Below are positions 6,983 to 16,800 of a stretch of DNA of 64,000 nucleotides, piece after piece. The notes beneath the pieces were generated by a model. It had not been told where the DNA came from. It did no database searches and saw nothing but the letters and a program-made list of their open reading frames with translations. The stretch's first letter is position 1. The number at the start of each line of letters is the position of its first letter. The translations under genes were made by a program, and so were the position numbers. Origin of the DNA: an uncultured Chthonomonas sp. (lineage in GTDB: Bacteria; Armatimonadota; Chthonomonadetes; Chthonomonadales; Chthonomonadaceae); contig CAIXIX010000136.1 in NCBI GenBank assembly GCA_903919615.1, positions 1 through 64,000 on the forward strand, in the 5' to 3' direction.

Positions 6983-9799
6983 TTGATAACCAGACTCAAT
7001 CCTGATGCATGGACTGCTATTTTTCTTAACGCAGCGATCCAGAGTACGCTAGTGCTGGCGATCACTGTCTGTTGCCTGGCAATTTCTAAACACCAATCGG
7101 CTGCGAGACGCCATGCAATGGCATCTATCGCCCTCTTCTCATTGTTTCTGCTGCCGCTTCTCTCCATAATTGCTCCCGCCAAGTGGCGCATCCACACTCC
7201 TGCCCGATGGAACGCCGCGAAGGTAAACTCCACCGCAGATGTGCCATCTAGAACCGCGCGTTCCGAAGTCGAGACTCCAGATAAGGGCAACGCATCTTCT
7301 GTGTCCCAAGCAAAATCTACGACCGTAATGAATGCGCAAGTCGCAGACCCACGGCAGACGGCGACCATGAGTACACCCTCACGTGCCGGCACGTCGATGC
7401 TGCCTGTGCTTGTTGGCATCTGGATAGCTTCTGTGTGGATCCTCTCATTTCGGCAGGCATTCGGGCTATTTGGTCTATGGATGTTGGCCACACGTGGATG
7501 CGAACACGCCTCAAATGAGTTGAGAGACCGAATCAAGGCTCTGCCTGGTGGAGAAATCGTTACTCACTGCGTAAGACTCATTGTCGACAAGAGCGATAGG
7601 CGAGCCGTACCTGTTACATGGGGAGTATTTCGGCCTGTGCTTCTGTTGCCAGGAGATATCGAGTCGTGGCCAAACAGTCGGTTTCGACCAGTAATGATCC
7701 ATGAGCTTGAGCACATTAGGCGCTACGACTGGCTGTTGCAGACGCTTGCGCTTTCCGCCTGTATTCTATATTGTTTTAACCCTTTGGCATGGTATCTGCA
7801 TCGCCGCCTCATGGCCGAGGCCGAGTTTGCGTGCGACGATGCCGTAATGAGGGTCGGCTTGCCCGCGCCGGCGTATGCTCAAACGCTGTTGGATGTCGTG
7901 AACGTTCTCAAAGGGCGCCGGACGATGCCGGCTGCCATTGGGGTATTCGGCAGATATCCGGTTACAAAGCGCATAGAGGCGATTCTCGCCAGGGGCAGAC
8001 GCCGCGACCGCATATCTCCTAAGATTGCCGTTTCGTATGTCGCGGTCGCTTCGCTGGTTCTTTGCGGCGCAGTCGCCCTGCGTCCGGCAGCAGCGCGTGA
8101 AACAGCACCGGCACAAGCTACCTACACGCAAGAAAAGTTGGATCAAATTCCGATGCCTGACCGCGGACCATCGGGAAAGACAATCACGCTTGGCAGCGGG
8201 ATTGGCGTTGAACTTATCGCAGTTGGCGTTGCGCCAACCGCGAATGGCAGCAACTGGTGGTCTCCCGAAGGCGACGTCCTGCCGGAACCTCCAGCCAGGG
8301 TCCGCAATCAGTTCCACTACCAGGCGATCGATCCAGGAGACAAGTATGTTGTCCGAACTCTCTGTTTTCGGCTGCATTCAGCCGTTAAAACGGATGCCAG
8401 CACAACCGGATACGTAGTGGACCCAACTCATCACCTCGACACCGAATTCTATCTTCACGGACGGGATATTCGCCTCAATGACGCCCACCTGCTCCCAAAG
8501 CAGTCGGCAGTTGGCAACGTTGACCTGAAACTGCCGCCATCGGAAAAGGTGATAACCTATCGGTTCGGTATTGCTTCTGGAAACTGGCAAACAGTCGCAT
8601 CGATTAAGAAGGACGATGTTATTCCGCGCGGCACTTCCTTCTTGCCGGCTTCAGCTGGTGGCTTCGAACCTAGACTGGAACTCAGCCCATCGCTATCTTT
8701 GCTTTTTCGAGACTCTGCAGGTGAATATCGCACTCTACTGCTGCTCAATGCTGCACCGCCTCTGGGAGATGTGGCGCGAAGGGTGATTGCCTTTGACCGC
8801 GAAGGGCGTGAAATAACTCTTGGACGCGATGAAACCGGCTATAGTACTGAAGGTCTAGGAATTCAGGTTGAGACGCTGGAAAGGGTTCATGAATTTCGAA
8901 TCCAGACACGACCGTACGAATGGGCGGAGTTTATCGGAGTTGCAGTACAACCCAAAGCTGCGATTCTGCCATTTGCCCCTACCCCTGCCAGCCTCCCTCA
9001 ATACAGACACACTTTCGCCTGCGGGCTCACAATGGAGGTCCCGGCGGTTACTCTACCCAACCACGGCGGGCAATTCTGGCGGCCAGATGGCAAACTTGTG
9101 CCTGGTCCGCTGAAAGAGTATGCGAGGACGCTGAACCCGGTGTGGAGTTCTGAGATCCCGATGGTGCTGTTTCGCATCTCAGCAAGCAAAACGACTACAT
9201 TCACTACTGCCAGGGAGTTCCTGCCTGCCGTGAATAACAATCAGGGCGTAGTGCAGGAGTCGTACGGACAGACAATCGCCGCGCATGAGGCAGTCTCGAG
9301 CATCTTCTCCGCAGTCTACCCGCGAAGAAACATGCCCTCTGAGATGACCATCCGATATGGCGTGGCCACGTCCCCGTGGAAAACGATAGGCACCGTTCAA
9401 ATGCCACAAGACGTCCTGCACAACGCGGCGATACCGGACTACAAAATGTCTCCGAAGTTCGGTGAAGATCTCTCGATAGATCTCTTCGGCCGTGTTTCAC
9501 TCAAATTCGCAACAGGGACCGGACAAGCGCAGACACGGTACTTTATGCCTGTCGGCGCTGAGCTTGGCGCCGGTGCCAGACGCATTCTAGCGATCGATAA
9601 GCAAGGCGCAGAAACCATCGTTAACTTCTTCAGCGAGGGACAAAAGCTGCAAAACGATCAGATAGTACTGAGCTTCCACTCGAGCGGCATGCTTGCGGAA
9701 AGAAACCGATTCGATCTTTTCAAGATCAAAGAGTTCCGTCTGCAAACCCGGCCATACGAGTGGGCGGAGTTTAAACATATTCAGCTTGCGCCGAAGTAA
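6983..9799 (+). CDS. M56 (BlaR1-type) membrane metalloprotease with duplicated C-terminal sensor
   Basis: This is a ~938-residue integral membrane sensor-protease. The N-terminal part (~1-370) has transmembrane helices and the M56 zinc site HELEH (~240), with a downstream EAEFACDD glutamate region; signalling would end in cleavage of the BlaI-type repressor. Instead of a penicillin-binding domain, residues ~380-938 form two tandem modules of ~270 residues. They end in near-identical motifs, RIQTRPYEWAEFIGVAVQP and RLQTRPYEWAEFKHIQLAP. The ligand is therefore probably not a beta-lactam. The TTG start at 6983 has GAGGGG upstream and overlies no other supported start; the longer ORF start at 6953 lies inside blaI. 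The gene is translationally coupled to the repressor gene. Confidence 0.88.
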   Translation: MITRLNPDAWTAIFLNAAIQSTLVLAITVCCLAISKHQSAARRHAMASIALFSLFLLPLLSIIAPAKWRIHTPARWNAAKVNSTADVPSRTARSEVETPDKGNASSVSQAKSTTVMNAQVADPRQTATMSTPSRAGTSMLPVLVGIWIASVWILSFRQAFGLFGLWMLATRGCEHASNELRDRIKALPGGEIVTHCVRLIVDKSDRRAVPVTWGVFRPVLLLPGDIESWPNSRFRPVMIHELEHIRRYDWLLQTLALSACILYCFNPLAWYLHRRLMAEAEFACDDAVMRVGLPAPAYAQTLLDVVNVLKGRRTMPAAIGVFGRYPVTKRIEAILARGRRRDRISPKIAVSYVAVASLVLCGAVALRPAAARETAPAQATYTQEKLDQIPMPDRGPSGKTITLGSGIGVELIAVGVAPTANGSNWWSPEGDVLPEPPARVRNQFHYQAIDPGDKYVVRTLCFRLHSAVKTDASTTGYVVDPTHHLDTEFYLHGRDIRLNDAHLLPKQSAVGNVDLKLPPSEKVITYRFGIASGNWQTVASIKKDDVIPRGTSFLPASAGGFEPRLELSPSLSLLFRDSAGEYRTLLLLNAAPPLGDVARRVIAFDREGREITLGRDETGYSTEGLGIQVETLERVHEFRIQTRPYEWAEFIGVAVQPKAAILPFAPTPASLPQYRHTFACGLTMEVPAVTLPNHGGQFWRPDGKLVPGPLKEYARTLNPVWSSEIPMVLFRISASKTTTFTTAREFLPAVNNNQGVVQESYGQTIAAHEAVSSIFSAVYPRRNMPSEMTIRYGVATSPWKTIGTVQMPQDVLHNAAIPDYKMSPKFGEDLSIDLFGRVSLKFATGTGQAQTRYFMPVGAELGAGARRILAIDKQGAETIVNFFSEGQKLQNDQIVLSFHSSGMLAERNRFDLFKIKEFRLQTRPYEWAEFKHIQLAPK

Positions 9800-9806
9800 G
9801 GTTAGT

Positions 9807-9860
9807 GAGGAGAAGGTCTTCGAGGTCCATAAAGTCTGTGAAGTCGTTGAGGTGAGGCGC
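9807..9860. repeat. dispersed repeat R3, copy 1
   Basis: The segment GAGAAGGTCTTCGAGGTCCA and the next ~30 bases (…AGTCGTTGAGGTGAGGCGCC) recur in diverged form at 12177-12229. It sits just after the M56 gene stop. The surrounding gap 9861-10116 shows nothing else I can support. Confidence 0.45.
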
Positions 9861-10116
9861 CGATTCCGAACAAGTCATGGTGATTTGTAACGGAGTATCG
9901 CTACAAACCAACCTGGGTTAGCAAGAACCGGAGGTGAAGTGAGGCAGCCCGTCATCTCTACATTAACAATTATTTGTGTCTCAGTCAGCGACGGCAGCAT
10001 TCCAAAGAGCCCCCTCACCCTTATTCTCTCCCATGCATCTTGTCTTATTTCACATCACTCTGTACTTTTGTGCGTTCTGATCTCATTGATTGCCGTGAAA
10101 CAAGATAAGCCGCGTG

Positions 10117-10255
10117 CCTCCCTCGCACGCTCGAGTGCAGTGAACACGGCGAGGGAGTTGATGTGCGCGTGGAGGCGCTTGCCGCCTGAATTGGTAATTG
10201 CGCTGCTTGCTGCGCATCAATCCGGTTTGAACGATACCCAACATCGGGAGGTGCA
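10117..10255. repeat. dispersed repeat family R1, copy 2, joined to the end of R2
   Basis: The R1 core (TTGGTAATTGCGCTGCTTGC) at 10191 is preceded by GCCGCCTGAA, as in the 33 kb copy. Further upstream CTCCCTCGCACGCTCG (10119-10134) matches the end of the R2 copy at 51 kb, so R1 and R2 travel together. ORF 9939-10397 spans this repeat and runs antisense over the Nudix gene; I do not consider it real. Confidence 0.55.
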
Positions 10256-10270
10256 GACACCCAATCCCAT

Positions 10271-10735
10271 CTATTCCAGCCAGATCCTCGGCCCTATCGT
10301 CACGGGCATGTCAATACAGCAGCCGCTAACAGCATCGTGGATGCGCTTCACCGTCCAGTCGCTGATAGGGCGAGGCAAGGAGTTGAGTGGCCAGTAGGCG
10401 CACTCGCTGATTTCATCGCCATCGGGCACGGGTATTTCGGCCGTCCCTGAAGCGTCGCACCGGAACACGAAGTGCAGAGTCTCGTTCTCAGGCATGTAGT
10501 AACAGCCTGTCATTCCGGCAGCGGATACAGTCAGGCCGGTCTCTTCATGCACCTCGCGCATGGCGGTCTCAGCGGGCGACTCGGCTAGCTCACCGATGCC
10601 GCCCGGCAGTTCCCAATTGAGTGCCCCGTAGGTGTGGTGTACCAGCAGTACGTGGCCCAACTCGTTAGTGATGAACGCTGCTGCGCCAACTTTTTTGATA
10701 GGTAAACTCCGCTTCTGCTGCAGCCACGGCAGCAA
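10271..10735 (-). CDS. Nudix hydrolase
   Basis: This 154-residue cytoplasmic pyrophosphohydrolase carries an intact Nudix box, GX5EX7REUXEEXGU, read here as GIGELAE(7)REVHEETGL around residues 46-68. The Nudix fold binds Mg2+ through the REXXEE glutamates and cleaves nucleoside-diphosphate-linked substrates. Nothing in the sequence fixes the substrate. The start codon appears to be TTG (10735) without a strong ribosome binding site; no better in-frame start is seen. The gene lies downstream of, and on the same strand as, the oxidoreductase gene, with a hairpin between them. Confidence 0.88.
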   Translation of the reverse strand: MLPWLQQKRSLPIKKVGAAAFITNELGHVLLVHHTYGALNWELPGGIGELAESPAETAMREVHEETGLTVSAAGMTGCYYMPENETLHFVFRCDASGTAEIPVPDGDEISECAYWPLNSLPRPISDWTVKRIHDAVSGCCIDMPVTIGPRIWLE

Positions 10736-10756
10736 TGACAGTAGTGGTTTTGTGAC

Positions 10757-10790
10757 AGCTCACCGCCTGTTTATTCTATGGCGGTGAGCT
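10757..10790 (-). terminator. hairpin between oxidoreductase and Nudix genes
   Basis: Perfect 11-base arms AGCTCACCGCC and GGCGGTGAGCT flank a 12-base loop. It follows the end of the minus-strand oxidoreductase gene. No clear T-run follows on the minus strand, so it may be an attenuating or processing hairpin rather than a strong terminator. Confidence 0.45.
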
Positions 10791-10814
10791 TGGCGCGCTT
10801 TTATGCGATCTAGC

Positions 10815-12083
10815 CTACAGGCTCCATGGCGCGCGGTAGTTCGCAGCGATGCAGGCGTTGGCCTCGGCATCCCCAATAAACTGCTCCGCTAGCATATCGT
10901 ATTCTAATTTTCTCCCAAGTGTCCAGGCAAGGTTCCCCAGAATACATAGTGAGCAGGTGGCATGTCCAATGGCGACATCCATCACCGGCAGTCGGCCGGT
11001 GCGGATGCAATCGTACCAGTTCTGGCGGTGCCGTTCGGTCGCGCCCGTACCCGGCGCTGCCGGATGCAGGTAAACTTCTCCGCCGGCAGGCGGCTGATAC
11101 TGAAGCGCCTTCTCTTCCGTTCGGCAGCCACCGTCGCCTTCAATAACGATGAGATTATCTTTGTCTCCATAATAGGTTGCGCCCCACTGCCCATGCGTCT
11201 CGGGAACGGCGCCCTGACGCCAGGTCAGGGTCCAGTCCGGGTCTTGGAACTTCCACGTCACGACCAAATTGCGCGGCGTAGTATACATTCCGTGTGGCTG
11301 CGGGTCGCCGGTCGCCTCCACGCTCACCCGGCCCGCATAGGAGTCATGGTTCATAAGCCAGCAGACGATGCTGAGTGCATGGTTACCACGATCCTTGATC
11401 ATGCCGCCCCCGAGATCCATGAACCACCGGAAGTTGGCGGGATGGTAACGGGAGTGGAAGGGTCGATACTGGGCCGGGCCGAGCCACAGGTCCCAGTCCA
11501 GCCCATCAGGCACGGGCATCGGTTCGGCCGTATCCGTTGTCGTTGGGTTGTCGGGGTGCCAGATTTCGACGCTGTCCACCTGCCCGAGCATGCCGTTGCG
11601 CACGTACTGGCATGCGGCGTGGGCGTTGGGATTGGAGCGACCCTGGGCGCCTATCTGAACGGTGCGGTTATACCTCCGGGCGGCATCTACCATCGCCCGA
11701 CCCTCCTGCAGCGTGTTGCAGGTCGGTTTCTCCGAGTAGACATGCTTGCCGGCCTGACACGCGTGGACAGTCATCATCGCATGCCAGTGATCGGGTGTGC
11801 CGATGGTGACGGCATCGATGTCCTTCCGCTCCAGAAGCTGTCGATAGTCTGTGTAGAGGTCGGGCGGACCTGCTGCGGTCCGCTCCGGGTTCGCTATGAC
11901 CGATTTAGCCACCTCATTCAGTCGGTTCCGATCCACATCGCACAGAGCGACCACATCGGCAGGCACATGGCTCCGGCCCATGCCTCCAACACCTATACTG
12001 GCCACCACGATTCGGTCGTTTGCACCCGGGCGGCCCGGCTTGCCGATTACTCCATCAGGGATGATTGTGGGAAAGTCACTCAT
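10815..12083 (-). CDS. Gfo/Idh/MocA-family NAD(P)-dependent oxidoreductase
   Basis: This ~422-residue protein has an N-terminal Rossmann domain (IGVGGMGRSH, then ALCDVDRNRL) and the family signature GTPDHWHAMMTVHACQAG followed by HVYSEKP, whose Lys is the catalytic residue. The C-terminal alpha/beta substrate domain has IKDRGNHALSIVCWL. Members oxidise or reduce sugars, inositols or related polyols. The start is ATG 12083, with AGGAGC nine bases upstream. The ORF-track extension of 59 residues runs into the R3 repeat and has no support. Unlike many relatives in planctomycete-like bacteria, no Tat signal is visible at this start. The substrate is unknown. Confidence 0.88.
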   Translation of the reverse strand: MSDFPTIIPDGVIGKPGRPGANDRIVVASIGVGGMGRSHVPADVVALCDVDRNRLNEVAKSVIANPERTAAGPPDLYTDYRQLLERKDIDAVTIGTPDHWHAMMTVHACQAGKHVYSEKPTCNTLQEGRAMVDAARRYNRTVQIGAQGRSNPNAHAACQYVRNGMLGQVDSVEIWHPDNPTTTDTAEPMPVPDGLDWDLWLGPAQYRPFHSRYHPANFRWFMDLGGGMIKDRGNHALSIVCWLMNHDSYAGRVSVEATGDPQPHGMYTTPRNLVVTWKFQDPDWTLTWRQGAVPETHGQWGATYYGDKDNLIVIEGDGGCRTEEKALQYQPPAGGEVYLHPAAPGTGATERHRQNWYDCIRTGRLPVMDVAIGHATCSLCILGNLAWTLGRKLEYDMLAEQFIGDAEANACIAANYRAPWSL

Positions 12084-12176
12084 CTTTACAGCTCCTATCT
12101 GCTTCGATATTGGAAATGAGATTTCGGTTAGTTTCCGCACAACACCGGATAACTCCTGTGGCAACGTACGGGCCAG

Positions 12177-12229
12177 GCGAGAAGGCCTTTGAAGTCTATA
12201 TAGTCTGAGAGTCGTTGAAGTGAGGTGCC
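12177..12229. repeat. dispersed repeat R3, copy 2
   Basis: This segment (GAGAAGGCCTTTGAAGTCTA and following ~30 bases) aligns with 9807-9860. It lies between the oxidoreductase start and a degenerate pepF-tail-like segment. Confidence 0.4.
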
Positions 12230-12240
12230 AACTACAAGCG

Positions 12241-12395
12241 TTTGCCGAGGATGTCTGCATCTGGCATGCCTGTGGAGCTTTCCAACATACTGTATCGCAG
12301 CCGGAATGCTGCCATATCGGATGTTTTGAGATATTGCAAATAACGCCAGGGACCGAAGAGCAACCAGTCCTGTGTAAGGATAGTTAGCGAACGGT
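12241..12395 (-). pseudogene. degenerate oligoendopeptidase F C-terminal fragment
   Basis: On the minus strand, with one frame change, this stretch reads YPYTG, then LFGPWRYLQYLKTSDMAA and SSTGMPDADILGKRL. It parallels the pepF C-terminus (YPYTFGLLFGLGLYARFQAS…STGMYDAHTLAARF). The QYLKTS variant is shared with the fragment at 38 kb rather than with the intact gene at 49 kb. The rest of the gap to 12510 shows nothing else. Confidence 0.5.
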
Positions 12396-12510
12396 GCGCG
12401 ATTGCTATGGTCTTTCTTGATTGTCATTCTTGCTACAGATATTACGAATGCTGCGAATAAATGGTAGATTCTTCTAAAGCAACAACCCGACGGGAGGCGA
12501 CGAGCCGAAC

Positions 12511-12969
12511 ATGACAGAAGTCATATTACCGACTGAGCAGGAGAGCTTGTTAGCTCGCCAATCGGGTGAGCAACTCGCTGCGCTTGTGCTCAGGGAGGCC
12601 AACGCGGATATTTATCTTCATAGTGCTGCCGATAGGGAGGAAACTCTTGCCTTACCCAAGCCTGTGGTGAGTATCCTCCTCGGAGCCCTTAAGTCGATGG
12701 CAGACGGGAACGGCGTGACAATCACACCGGTTACCAAGGAGTTTACAACGCAGAAGGCTGCGGACTTCCTCATGGTCTCGCGACCATTCCTTATCGCTGA
12801 GTTGCTAGACAAAGGCAAGATTCCGTACCGTCAGGTGGGTAATAGGCGTCGCATTCGCTATGCGGACTTGCTGCGTTATCGACAGGAAGAAGAACAGGAG
12901 ATAGCTCGGCGTAGTCAGGTAATGCTCGAACTGATGGAGGAAACAGAAAACCCGGGACTCTACAAGTGA
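12511..12969 (+). CDS. antitoxin with excisionase-type helix-turn-helix
   Basis: This 152-residue protein has an HTH_17/excisionase-like domain at ~85-130: TTQKAADFLMVSRPFLIAELL, then IPYRQVGNRRRIRYADLLRY. This is the DNA-binding layout of antitoxins that pair with PIN-domain toxins. Its stop codon overlaps the GTG start of the following PIN ORF by four bases, a typical coupled toxin-antitoxin arrangement. The antitoxin reading frame appears intact while the toxin frame is broken. The family assignment is by motif and context. Confidence 0.82.
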   Translation: MTEVILPTEQESLLARQSGEQLAALVLREANADIYLHSAADREETLALPKPVVSILLGALKSMADGNGVTITPVTKEFTTQKAADFLMVSRPFLIAELLDKGKIPYRQVGNRRRIRYADLLRYRQEEEQEIARRSQVMLELMEETENPGLYK

Positions 12970-13525
12970 TTGCCGTTCTGGACGCCTGTGTAATCTACCC
13001 GTCCGCCCTCAGGGATATTTTGATGTGGCTGGCGGTGGTAGGCGTCTACGAACCGCGCTGGACGGATGATATACACGCCGAGTGGATGCGCAATGTACTC
13101 AAGGATAATCCCGAAATGGACTTGAGCGATTGGAGCGAACACGCCGACTCATGGACAAGGTCAACTCTAGCTGCCTTGTAATCGGCTACGAAGAATATAT
13201 TCCGGACCTGCAACTTCCAGACGAAAACGACAGACATGTGTTGGCGGCCGCAATATTGGCGGGAGCAACCGTAATCGTCACGTTCAACCTGTCGGATTTT
13301 CCCCGGTCCGCGTTGAAACCGTTCAGTATTCGTGCGTTCCCACCGGACGCTTTTCTAGAGGCTCTCTTACGTGAGAATCCTGTCCGTTTTCTTCGTGGGA
13401 TTAAGCTGCATCGCTCCTCCATGAATAATCCGCCGATGTCGCAAGATCAGTACCTGCAATCGCTCGCTTCCCAGAAATTGAACAAAACCGCTGAACGTCT
13501 TTCAATACACAAAGCCGTAATCTGA
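12966..13525 (+). pseudogene. frameshifted PIN-domain toxin (VapC-like ribonuclease)
   Basis: The first frame (12966-13181) begins IAVLDACVIYPSALRDILMW with the PIN aspartate at the fourth codon, and stays PIN-like to about 13125. The second frame (from ~13130) continues with LERTRRLMDK and DENDRHVLAAAILAGATVIVTFNLSDFP, the acidic core of the same domain. The frames join if one base is restored near 13125-13130 (…TTGAGC/GATTGG…). PIN toxins cleave RNA using clustered Asp/Glu residues. As sequenced, only truncated products can form, so the toxin is probably inactive; a sequencing error or recoding cannot be excluded. The tail after ~13400 is unusually long. Confidence 0.8.
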
Positions 13526-13857
13526 TCCGACCGTCACTTTCGTACCATTAGAATGCTAGCACAGGCATCGTTGTGCTACTGCATCTAGTTCAGAGAACCG
13601 GCAGCCGCCAATAACTCTCAAGCGCCTACTGAATTTGTACGGTATCAAAATCATCCCTTGCCTTAAACTCCAGATAGTGGATGATTGCGATACGTTCCTG
13701 ACCATTACATAGCGCCAGATTATTGACGGAATATTCGTACATCGAGGAATCCGTGATCGGCCTTTTTGTCTTTTCCAATCCGTTCGCGTTTCACATCCTC
13801 AATCGCGCGGCAGACGTCAACGCTGCGGATATCGAACACCAAACCTCATGCCTGGAG
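13526..13857. other. intergenic region, nothing recognised
   Basis: This ~330-base gap separates the convergent toxin remnant and the WD40 gene. The ORF 13723-13926 overlaps the WD40 gene end and has no ribosome binding site or motif. No clear terminator hairpin was found. Confidence 0.4.
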
Positions 13858-16800
13858 TTACTGATTCGACCATATTCTCACGATTCCATCCCGTCCTCCT
13901 GCAGCAATGTGCTGTCCGTCTGGTGACCAGGCGACGGCGTACACCTCATGCGGACATTGGAGCAGAAGCGTCTCGTGACCCGTATTCGTATCCCAAATGC
14001 GAACAGTACCGTCATGGCTGCCAGAGAGTATCCTCCTGCCATCCGGCGAGATCGCTACCGCATGAACATTGTCGGTGTGTCCCTGCAGAAACGGCTGCTC
14101 GCGGCCGTTTCTTGCATCGAATACCCTGATGGTATTGTCCTGACATCCACACGCTACTTTGCTGCCATCAGGCGTAGCAGCAACAGACCAAAGCCATTGT
14201 GGACATGTAGCTGACCACTTGCAGTATCCATTGCTGATGTTGGTAATATCCATCGCGCCTTTGGCCTCAAGATCCGGTCCGGCTGTAACGAGTTGGCTGC
14301 CATCCGTCAAAAACGCGAGAGACATAACACGAACAGCCCGACCTCGAATTGTTCGCGACATCTTCCAGTCGGCACTGTCCCAGATCCTGGCAGCGCCATC
14401 GTGATGACCGGTTGCGACGCTGCGGCCATCTGGTGACCACGCCACCGAATCGACACGCCCCCCGCGACCATGTAGCGTGTTGAGCGCAAGGCCGCTATAG
14501 GCATCCCACACGATTGCCGTGGCATCGTTGCTGCCTGTGAGGATTTTCTTGCCGTCAGGCGAGAACGCTGCGGCATAGACATCGCTTGTATGCCCGGCAA
14601 GCTCGAACAGCTTGCTCCCGGTTGCAACATCCCAAACGCGAGCAACGGAATCTGCACCGCCAGTTACAATACGCTTCCCGTCCGGCGAGAACCCAAGCCC
14701 GATCACGAATTCCCTTTGAGCGTGAAACGAAACCAGGCGCCTTTCATTGCGAGCTGACCATACTTTAACGAAACTCTCATCGCCAAGCGTAACTACGTGG
14801 CCCCCATCCGGGAAAAAGGCCGCGAAATTCGCCGGCGGATCGATACGCAGCGTTACGAGGTCGTCGCCAGACACGGCATCCCAGATCGTAGTAGAACCAT
14901 CCTTACACGCAGTAATCAGATGGCTGCCATCCTTACTGAATGCAACGACTTCGGGCGAGCTCTTGTGCGCAATGAGCCTGGTTGTTCGCCCTGTATCTGC
15001 ATCCAGAATCCGCAGATTCACCCCGAAACCCCATGTCGCCAGTCGCCTCCCGTCCGGGGAAAGAGCCACCCGACCAAAGTCGGTATCGTTTGCCGGCCAC
15101 GAGTGCTCGACCTTCCAGTGTGCAAGCGCGATTGTGCGGGCAATTCCATCATGACCAAGCACGATCATATGTCTACCGTCGTTAGATACGTAGCCGTGAT
15201 CGTCGGGAGCTAAACCACTTCGCAGCAAATCCAGTCCAGTCTTTGAGTCACGTATTCGGACATTCCGATAGAAGTAATCCGACGATACTATAAGCAAACC
15301 GTCGTCAGAATACCGTAATACCTGTATCGGACTCCCGGTCGCGCGAATTGCAAGAACCTGCCTTCCTGTTGCGACATCCCACACCCAGATACCGCCGTTT
15401 GCGCCTCCCGCCGCAATACGGTCACCGTCCGGCGAATACGCTGTAGTGATTACAGAGTCGCTTTCCAGCTCGCCCAGCGATCTGACTATTGAACCGGACA
15501 TCGCGTCGCACAATTCTACGCCGTGTTTGCCAGGCAGGGCCAGTCGCAGCCCATCGGGTGAGATGCCCACAGATAACACGGCCTGATATAGCGGAATTCT
15601 GGCGACTTCCAGGTTACACAGGTGATGCCAATATCCCCACTCCCAGCCCCGATTCTCGTTCTTAGAGGTTTCCTCTAAAAGCTGCTTTAGATGGGCCAGG
15701 TGACCCGCCTGCCAATCGCGCGGAGCCGCAGCCATATTCGCATAATAGAGTTGCCGTTGTGCATTTACGGTCTGCTCCAAAGTGCGTGCTGCCTCCTTTC
15801 TGAGCAGCGACGCGTTTCGGTCGGCCTGGCCCTTTAGCTTCATCGCAACAATTGCCAGGGCGCAGATTACCAGCGATACAGTAGCGTAAAATGCTGTTGC
15901 TCGGGCTATTCCCTTGCGGTATGCTTCCCTTTGCCGGCGAATCTCGGCATCCGGTAGGTTCTCACGCACCCAGACACGATCAAAAACCCTGGCATATATT
16001 CGATTACGAACATATAGCCGTCCGCTTTCGACACGAACAACTCCGGCGAGCCTCAATTCCGTAACCAGCGAAATCGTTACTGGGTCACCGACATTTCTTC
16101 CCTGCAATACCTTAGAGTAAAGGCCGAGAAGTGCTGCGAGATCCCTGGCGCCTCGAGTCAACCGGTTACCAACAAATGCAAGATTGTCGTCATTGTGTCG
16201 GGCCTCCGGCGCAAAGAACAGCTGCTCGCAGATTTGGTCAATCGCTGAAGCTGTCTTTGTTTGGCTCTCCGGAATCTCTGCTACTGCACGGCACAGTCGC
16301 TGCGTCAAGTAGGGGTGGCCGTTCGTCCAGAAAAAAATACGATCATAAAGCTCCATGGCATTCGATCTGCTAGACGCATGGAGACCGTCGGCAAGATGCG
16401 ATGCCTCCTGCCTAGTAAAGTCGTTCAGCTCTATGCGAGTTCCTATATTAAAAGGCGTTGTCTGTGAGTCGCTTATCAGGTCAGCGGGAGACGCTACGCC
16501 CAGCAGACAAAACGTCCATCGTGCATATTCAGGATCCAGTGCTCGCCGGTTGTAACATTCGCGGATGCCTGCAAAGAATTCATCGGTGGGAAAGCTGAGC
16601 GATCGTACATTGTCGATTTCATCAATAAAGAACACTAACTGGCCCAACACGCTTCCGAGCACGATCTCGCGCATTGCCATCTGCCAACGCTGAAACGGTG
16701 CAACCTGTTCTCGATGCTCGCGCCAGAAATCCCTTAGCGGAGCTGTGAGACTGAGCTGACTTCCGATTTCAAGCAGCATGCCGTAGTACCACTGCTCGGA

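Noticed and set aside
9939-10397. 152-aa plus-strand ORF
   Set aside because: It runs through dispersed repeats and then antisense into the Nudix gene; its composition is not protein-like.
10962-12119. 385-aa plus-strand ORF
   Set aside because: It lies exactly antisense to the Gfo/Idh/MocA gene, has no motif or ribosome binding site, and is the shadow of a GC-rich coding region.
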